Positions 32,533 through 37,424 of a stretch of 37,424 nt of DNA are shown piece by piece (positions within the stretch are counted from its first letter, which is position 1; the number at the start of each line of letters is the position of its first letter). The notes beneath the pieces are model-generated. The model worked only from the letters and a program-made list of their open reading frames with translations. It did not search any database and was not told the origin of the DNA. Source of the DNA: Sedimentisphaerales bacterium (GTDB lineage Bacteria; Planctomycetota; Phycisphaerae; Sedimentisphaerales; SM23-30); assembly GCA_016934515.1 (NCBI GenBank), contig JAFGSR010000218.1, positions 1-37,424 on the forward strand, read 5' to 3'. Position numbers and translations under genes: made by a program.

Positions 32533-32579
32533 GTTACATGTATTACTATACTTAATATGTAACACATACTATGTATAGT
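32533..32579 (-). promoter_or_regulatory. Operator/promoter region of padR with three dyads
   Basis: Three perfect inverted repeats lie within 47 bases. They are GTTACAT/ATGTAAC (32533-32539, 32557-32563), ACTATAC/GTATAGT (32545-32551, 32573-32579) and ACATA-C-TATGT (32564-32574). PadR proteins commonly bind ATGT/ACAT dyads. On the minus strand TATAGT at 32546-32551 could be the -10. Autoregulation is inferred. Confidence 0.55.
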
Positions 32580-33142
32580 CAAATATATTCTGCAAAAAAA
32601 TCAAAATTCCCGTCAAAAATTCTTATTTTTCGCCCATGGCTAAATTATTCGTGAAAATTCGCGTTAATTCGTTGCTAAATAAAGATTTACATCATTTTCC
32701 CCCTGCAAAGTCCCACCGAATCAAAAACCGACAGCTAATATCCATATTCCATAATTTGTTTCATTCGGAGAAAATATTCGTAAGTGATTGCCAGTGAGTA
32801 CCTTACGCGCATTTTTCCCGTAAATAAATGTGCCCAAAAGCGCGACAAGCCATTTTCAAAAATTGCAAGTTTCTGCAAAAAAACCCTAAGTTTCGTTAAA
32901 TTTCGTTAAAAAACCTTCAAAAACCACCCAACTTTCACCCCGGTTTTTTGACAAAATTTAATCTTTTCTCATTTTTGGCCCACTTTTAGCGCCTCATTTT
33001 CGGCCACATAATGGATGCCGGACATCCTGTAATCCGCCCGATTGGGCCGTTCATTTTCGGCCCATTCCCCTGTTCAAAATCGGCCCGTTTCGGCATTCAT
33101 TTTCGTCGTATTTTGAATCAATTTTCGATAGCTAAAACAAAC
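32580..33142. other. Long gene-free AT-rich spacer between comEC and padR
   Basis: No gene is seen on either strand. The motif TCATTTTCGGCC or close forms recurs at 32969-32982, 32994-33005, 33051-33064 and in part at 33087-33095. TTTCGTTAAA is doubled near 32895. Some text resembles decayed coding or repeat DNA, but nothing can be named. Confidence 0.6.
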
Positions 33143-35836
33143 TCAGTTTTCATCGATAAATTTTTCAACCACTAATCCCTCCGGTAACAATTGAACCTGC
33201 ACGGCCCCATTTTGAAACGTGTGCAATACCTCTCTTGCCGGAATTGCCGTTTTCAATCGTTCACAGAGGTATTCCCGGCCGCGGCCACAACTGTTAAGGC
33301 ACAACTGCGGATCGACCCGGGCCACAAATTCCGGCAGGGTATCCCTAACTGCCCCGTGGTGCGGCATTAACAGAACGTCGGCTTTTAGATTGTTTTCGCT
33401 TTCCATTTCCATCAGCATTCGCTGCGGCTGCTCCCCGATATCGCCGCACAGCAGAATCGAGCCGAATTCGTCCCTGAATCGCACCACCAGCGAACTGTCA
33501 TTGCTGTTAAGAGTGCTGCTGTCCAAATCCCCCGGCGGCCACAACACCTCAACCAAACAGGAGCTCTCTTTAGTTATTCCGAAAGCCTTGAGACTTCTAT
33601 CCCTGCTTAAATACTGCACGGCAACACCCAGTTCGGACAATTTCGTTAATAGTTTATTGCTGGTGTTGTCCCCGGTTTTTTCGAAATAATCGCAGATATA
33701 AATCCGCCCGACATCGAAACATCGACACAATTCCAGCACGCCACTATAGTGATCCAGGTTTGGATGCGAAATAAACAACCCATCAAGCTTTTGCACACCG
33801 ACGCTACGCAGGAAAGGCACAATCGTGAAAGTTCCCACGTTGGACTTTGTCATGCTGCCGGCGTCGTAGCAGAATATTCTACCATCGCTGAGCCTGATTA
33901 CTGTGGAACAGCCGTGACCGACGTCGAGAACATCGATCCGGGTGGTGCCGGCTTGTTTATCAAAAGGCACCGACCAGGCAAACCAAATAAACCAAGCCGT
34001 CAGACCAATCCAAACTAATCTGTTGCCCCCCCTGCTCTGCTGAAAAGTTTTCCCCCGTCCAGACCAACCACTCCTTCCAACGAAAGCGGCGGTGCCGACT
34101 AATGCGTTGTCGGTTAATGATCTAGTTCGCCCAAGCGACCAGCCGGCCAGAATCAGCAAGCCGCAATAAATCAGAATCAGCCAGACCGGCGGTGAAGCGG
34201 TGTTGATACAACAAAACGGCAATTCCCCCATCAATCGTGCAGCGGAAATTGTCCCACCGCTAAGCAGTTCCATCGGGCCGTTCAGTAATCCCGCAGCGGT
34301 GGGTAATATCGCGGCGATCAATAACTTCGCAAATCCCACAAACATCGTCAGGCAGATCAACGGAAAAATCACCACCGCCGCCAAAGGCGCCCACGGGGTT
34401 ATTCGGTTGAAATGATACGCCACCAGCGGCATTCCCACCAGCCAGGCCACCACCGCAACCAACACCAGCGATACAACAAACCGACCTGTCCGACTCAATG
34501 CCACCTGCCAAAAAGTTTTCTCCGGATCATCGATTATTATCTCACCTTCAGGATGGTAAATCCGGTGATAGAAATCCCGCACAAAAACCAATATTCCCAG
34601 CACCACCACAAAAGATAACTGAAACCCGGCTGAAAACAGATCCAGCGGACGCCACAACAACAATACCAACGCTGCCAGCGTCAGTAAATTTACAGCATCA
34701 ACCTTGCGTCTCAGAATGTAGCCGAGACAAAACAACATGCAGATCAGCCCCGCCCGCAAAATCGGCGGCCGCTCCGGCACTACAAAAATAAACCAGGCAA
34801 CCGCCGCCAAAGCGAGCAATCCCTGCCCGGTGCGCCCCAAACGAATCAGCCGGGCCAGCCACCAGACGAAACCCGCCAGCAAACCAACATGAAAACCCGA
34901 CACGCTTAAATAATGCATGGTGCCGGTCCGCATGAATATCTCGCTCAGATCGCCCTGCAGGTGTTGCCGCCGCCCCAGCAGCAGCGCCTCCAGAAACGCC
35001 ACTTTAGCTTTAGCATCAACAAGCTGTGAATCGTCCCGGCCCGGCTGATAAAAATCATCCGGCTCAATCAATGTCGAATGAGCCATATCCGCCAACCGAT
35101 AACGAAATCTACCAAACCACCCCTCCCGTGATTTTTCCGGGCTGAGCACCCGGATCGCCTCGGCATAATTGACCCGGCACAAAACCAGCGTACGAGCGGC
35201 ATGGTAGCTGTCCCGTCGATCCGGCTGGCCGGGATTGCCCGGTCCTTGCGGCCGACTCAACCAGCCGTCCACCTCAATTTGCCGGCCCTGCTGTAAATTA
35301 ACACAAGGCTGATCAATCACTACCCGAACCAGGCCACTGATCGGTTTCCATCCGTCGGGTGCCCTGACCTGTTCGCAACGAATCGAAAAAATGGTTTGCG
35401 GCGTACACAAAAAATCCGCAATACCGAAATCGTCACGACTTTTTGCTAAATATGGTTTAGTAACAATCACCCCCCGCAGCGAAGCTAACCGTCTTTGGGG
35501 ACCACAGCAGTGTACGATGTGATCGGCGGGGTACAAATTATTCACCTGAAAATAACGCAGCCCGCCCAGACAGGCAAAACCCAGGTACAAACTAAAAATT
35601 CCCAGCCAACGGATTATTCCAGTCTTTTTCTTTTCCCACCGAACTGCGTCGTAATTTTTGTTGAACTTTGCATCTGAGAATCGCAACCCCCAAAGCAGCC
35701 CGCCCGAAACCACCACACACACCGCCAAAATCGCCCCCAGCCATCTGACGCCAACCAACTCAACCCGAGCGGTAAGAATTCCCGCTATTACCGCCATCGT
35801 AGCTACTACCAGCGTCACCGACCTATAGCCAACCAT
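33143..35836 (-). CDS. comEC: DNA internalisation competence protein ComEC/Rec2
   Basis: Inner-membrane channel for uptake of single-stranded DNA in natural transformation. The N terminus has membrane helices and a DUF4131 OB-like region (about residues 60-220). A Competence domain of many helices follows (about 280-560; MHYLSVSGFHVGLLAGFVWWLARL is diagnostic). The C-terminal metallo-beta-lactamase-like domain is at about 640-870, with DVLDVGHGCSTVI, ISHPNLDHYSG, LLCGDIGE and MPHHGA. In the metal motif, Asn stands where Asp or His is usual (HPNLDH). I start at the ATG at 35836, which has GGGGAAG just upstream (897 residues); a GTG at 35851 is the alternative. Ends at 33143 with no terminator visible. 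Other competence genes are not adjacent. Confidence 0.92.
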   Translation of the reverse strand: MVGYRSVTLVVATMAVIAGILTARVELVGVRWLGAILAVCVVVSGGLLWGLRFSDAKFNKNYDAVRWEKKKTGIIRWLGIFSLYLGFACLGGLRYFQVNNLYPADHIVHCCGPQRRLASLRGVIVTKPYLAKSRDDFGIADFLCTPQTIFSIRCEQVRAPDGWKPISGLVRVVIDQPCVNLQQGRQIEVDGWLSRPQGPGNPGQPDRRDSYHAARTLVLCRVNYAEAIRVLSPEKSREGWFGRFRYRLADMAHSTLIEPDDFYQPGRDDSQLVDAKAKVAFLEALLLGRRQHLQGDLSEIFMRTGTMHYLSVSGFHVGLLAGFVWWLARLIRLGRTGQGLLALAAVAWFIFVVPERPPILRAGLICMLFCLGYILRRKVDAVNLLTLAALVLLLWRPLDLFSAGFQLSFVVVLGILVFVRDFYHRIYHPEGEIIIDDPEKTFWQVALSRTGRFVVSLVLVAVVAWLVGMPLVAYHFNRITPWAPLAAVVIFPLICLTMFVGFAKLLIAAILPTAAGLLNGPMELLSGGTISAARLMGELPFCCINTASPPVWLILIYCGLLILAGWSLGRTRSLTDNALVGTAAFVGRSGWSGRGKTFQQSRGGNRLVWIGLTAWFIWFAWSVPFDKQAGTTRIDVLDVGHGCSTVIRLSDGRIFCYDAGSMTKSNVGTFTIVPFLRSVGVQKLDGLFISHPNLDHYSGVLELCRCFDVGRIYICDYFEKTGDNTSNKLLTKLSELGVAVQYLSRDRSLKAFGITKESSCLVEVLWPPGDLDSSTLNSNDSSLVVRFRDEFGSILLCGDIGEQPQRMLMEMESENNLKADVLLMPHHGAVRDTLPEFVARVDPQLCLNSCGRGREYLCERLKTAIPAREVLHTFQNGAVQVQLLPEGLVVEKFIDEN

Positions 35837-35889
35837 AGCGTACTTCCCCACTCTTATTTACAATTATGCATTTCCAATTTTCGACTATA

Positions 35890-36510
35890 TTACTTACCTA
35901 GCGAATTTATTATATATTCTATATATTCATTTTTTTTATCGATGTTTGCAGCAGTTTCACGTACAATATATTTGCATCGCTCATTTTTTTTCGCAATGCT
36001 CAAAATGGTTTTTGCCGCCCAATCGACATTTGCGGAGATTTTATTTTCATTAATTATGTCAAACAAATACGGGGCACTAACACTACCGCTGGCCTCGAAT
36101 ACCCGGCAAGCTGTTTCTATGATATTTTTCGGCAATTTGCTTGCCATGAGTTGTCGCACGACCCGGCAGAAATCGCTGGTGATGTTTTGAAACCCAAGCA
36201 CTTTTTTCAGGGCATATAATTTTTGCTCATTATTCCCCTTTTCGAGTTCATATATCCATACTTCAGATAGAACAATATTAAAATGATTGCATATACTACT
36301 TATAACATCATCCGATATCGGTGCGAGTTTCCAATCGAAAGCAGAGCTTCGGAAAATAGGGTAACTCCTAATCACATTTCCATCGGCATCAACCTGTTCA
36401 ATGCGTACCATTGACAAGGTCATTTCAGGAATTGATATTGGATAAGGGCCTGCATTTCGGGTTTCAGATCTTCGTTGGATAAATTCAAAGAATTGATGAT
36501 AGGTCAGCAT
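35890..36510 (-). CDS. Hypothetical protein, helical
   Basis: A 206-residue protein I do not recognise. I choose the ATG at 36510 because GGAGGGA lies seven bases upstream; the frame is open to a TTG at 36555. The first 60 residues are mixed and include TYHQFFEFIQRRSE and PIFRSSAFDWKLAPISDDV. The second half looks like paired helices (KLYALKKVLGFQNITSDFCRVV; NVDWAAKTILSIAKKNERCKYIV), which could be HEAT-like. No signal peptide or membrane helix is seen. The gene is AT-rich compared with comEC next door. It follows the other unknown gene by 77 bases and may share its promoter. Confidence 0.7.
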   Translation of the reverse strand: MLTYHQFFEFIQRRSETRNAGPYPISIPEMTLSMVRIEQVDADGNVIRSYPIFRSSAFDWKLAPISDDVISSICNHFNIVLSEVWIYELEKGNNEQKLYALKKVLGFQNITSDFCRVVRQLMASKLPKNIIETACRVFEASGSVSAPYLFDIINENKISANVDWAAKTILSIAKKNERCKYIVRETAANIDKKNEYIEYIINSLGK

Positions 36511-36587
36511 AAAAATATCCCTCCGCCACTCAAAAAGATTTTCTACTATCTGCAAAAGAGCAGATGTACAGATATAGAGGAATATAT

Positions 36588-37025
36588 TTATGACGCCATA
36601 CTAACAGCCAATCCCGTATCGTAAGGAGTGGCAGAAAAATACGGACTATCCCGGTTGAACGCCATTTCGGCTATTATTTGTTTTGCTTTTGTCAGTAAGA
36701 GTTTCTGTTCTGAAATTTCAATACGTTGAATATTTTTGTTATTTCTCAGTTTTTCAATTTGTTTTTTCACATCCGTATTTAATTCCCGCCTGGCCATTTC
36801 TCTGTTAGGATCCGTGTCGATACATAATTTCCATTCGCAGGCAATATGTACAATAAGATATATATATGCTGACTGGTAATCGTCACCTTCCTGAACCAGT
36901 CCAGTTGTAACAGATTTAGCAACATATTGTTTTACGTCTTCGTTCCAATATATATGGCAATGATCGGTTAGAGCTTCCATTTCAAATGTTATCGTGGTAC
37001 CCGCACGCATATTAATCGCATCCAT
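36588..37025 (-). CDS. Hypothetical protein, 145 residues
   Basis: Not recognised. The ATG at 37025 is preceded by AAAGGAGG, a perfect Shine-Dalgarno, at 11 bases, and by a promoter at 37124-37152, so expression is likely. The N terminus (MRAGTTITFEMEALTDHCHIYW) looks like a small beta sheet. The middle is hydrophobic and aromatic (YQSAYIYLIVHIACEWKL). A charged helix follows (NTDVKKQIEKLRNNKNIQRIE). There is no signal peptide. The low GC content and the lack of recognisable relatives are compatible with recent acquisition. Confidence 0.7.
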   Translation of the reverse strand: MDAINMRAGTTITFEMEALTDHCHIYWNEDVKQYVAKSVTTGLVQEGDDYQSAYIYLIVHIACEWKLCIDTDPNREMARRELNTDVKKQIEKLRNNKNIQRIEISEQKLLLTKAKQIIAEMAFNRDSPYFSATPYDTGLAVSMAS

Positions 37026-37123
37026 TTTTTTTTATAACCTCCTTTGAAAATTTACGCCCCTGGGCATTATGTACCACCTTATTTTGAACATCGAATGATT
37101 AAATAAACACCGTTGAAACGTTT

Positions 37124-37152
37124 TAAATAAGCAGTTATTAAAAAATAGTCAA
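37124..37152 (-). promoter_or_regulatory. Sigma-70-type promoter for the 145-residue protein gene
   Basis: On the minus strand TTGACT is followed after exactly 17 bases by TATTTA. Transcription would start about 90 bases ahead of the ATG at 37025. Confidence 0.5.
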
Positions 37153-37424
37153 AGAAACTCCCGGTCACTTCGTATAAAAAAAACGCAGCTTATATATAAA
37201 TATATATGAGTAAGTATCGGAAAACAAACGATTTATCTATAAAAAACAAATACCGCAACTTTTCATTATACCAAAGTTATAGCTGAAACATAAGCCATAA
37301 TGTTTTGTGCTACTCCTGTTTACTGACTTTTGCGAAGCTTGACGCCTGCGTCAAAAGTCGTTCGCCACAAAAACCATTATAATATATTGTAAATTAAGGT
37401 ATTTATGGCAATTTTAGGGTTGAC
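37153..37424. other. AT-rich right margin with a bistable hairpin
   Basis: No gene is seen. There is TATATA-rich sequence near 37190-37207. A compound inverted repeat lies at 37325-37359: GACTTTTG/CAAAAGTC (outer) and TTGACGC/GCGTCAA (37339-37345, 37348-37354). They share bases 37352-37354, so the two stems cannot both form completely. Confidence 0.5.

Overview
The window reads as chromosomal DNA of a planctomycete, most likely of the Phycisphaerae type (inference). Support comes from a secreted protein with an LEPR-RLL N-terminal signal, a PadR regulator paired with a membrane protein carrying a HAAS-like prefix domain, a secreted LamG protein, and housekeeping genes scattered among unrelated neighbours. 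No rRNA, CRISPR array, transposase or phage gene was seen. About 27 protein genes and one tRNA can be supported.

Layout. 1-400: gene-free repeat debris. 401-7628 (minus): S41 processing protease, LEPR surface protein, S1-type RNA-binding protein with a repetitive proline-rich extension, and endonuclease V. 7886-12744 (plus): secreted LamG protein, ribosomal protein L27, a terminator, then the overlapping run obg - coaX - mnmE-like. 12741-16547 (minus): a NagX/HGSNAT-like membrane acyltransferase and mutS. 16751-22677 (minus): a glycerophosphodiester / glycerol-3-phosphate locus made of glpQ, a HAD phosphatase, an XylR-type AraC regulator, glpT and glpD. 23150-23222: tRNA-Lys(CUU) with its own promoter and terminator. 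23539-29403 (plus): argG, a metallophosphoesterase, prepilin peptidase, a LapA-like protein, an OmpA-type lipoprotein and an isolated hisH. 29404-30083: a repeat-rich spacer. 30084-35836 (minus): padR - HAAS operon and comEC/rec2. 35890-37025 (minus): two unrecognised genes in an AT-rich end.

How the genes work together. The glp locus forms a pathway: GlpQ would release glycerol-3-phosphate from glycerophosphodiesters outside the cytoplasm, GlpT import it and GlpD oxidise it to dihydroxyacetone phosphate. The regulator lies inside the locus and a 9-bp inverted repeat lies just upstream of glpT. ComEC and the prepilin peptidase are two parts of a possible DNA-uptake/type IV pilus machinery, though they are not adjacent.

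Three large-scale observations stand out. First, the plus strand is G-rich up to about 16.5 kb and C-rich after it, largely regardless of gene direction. That is the sign expected at a replication terminus. Second, the spacers at 27.4-27.7 kb and 29.4-30.1 kb hold multi-hairpin cassettes and a duplicated unit with a near-perfect 82-bp repeat. Third, the mnmE-like gene lacks the C-terminal cysteine motif of the tRNA-modifying enzyme.
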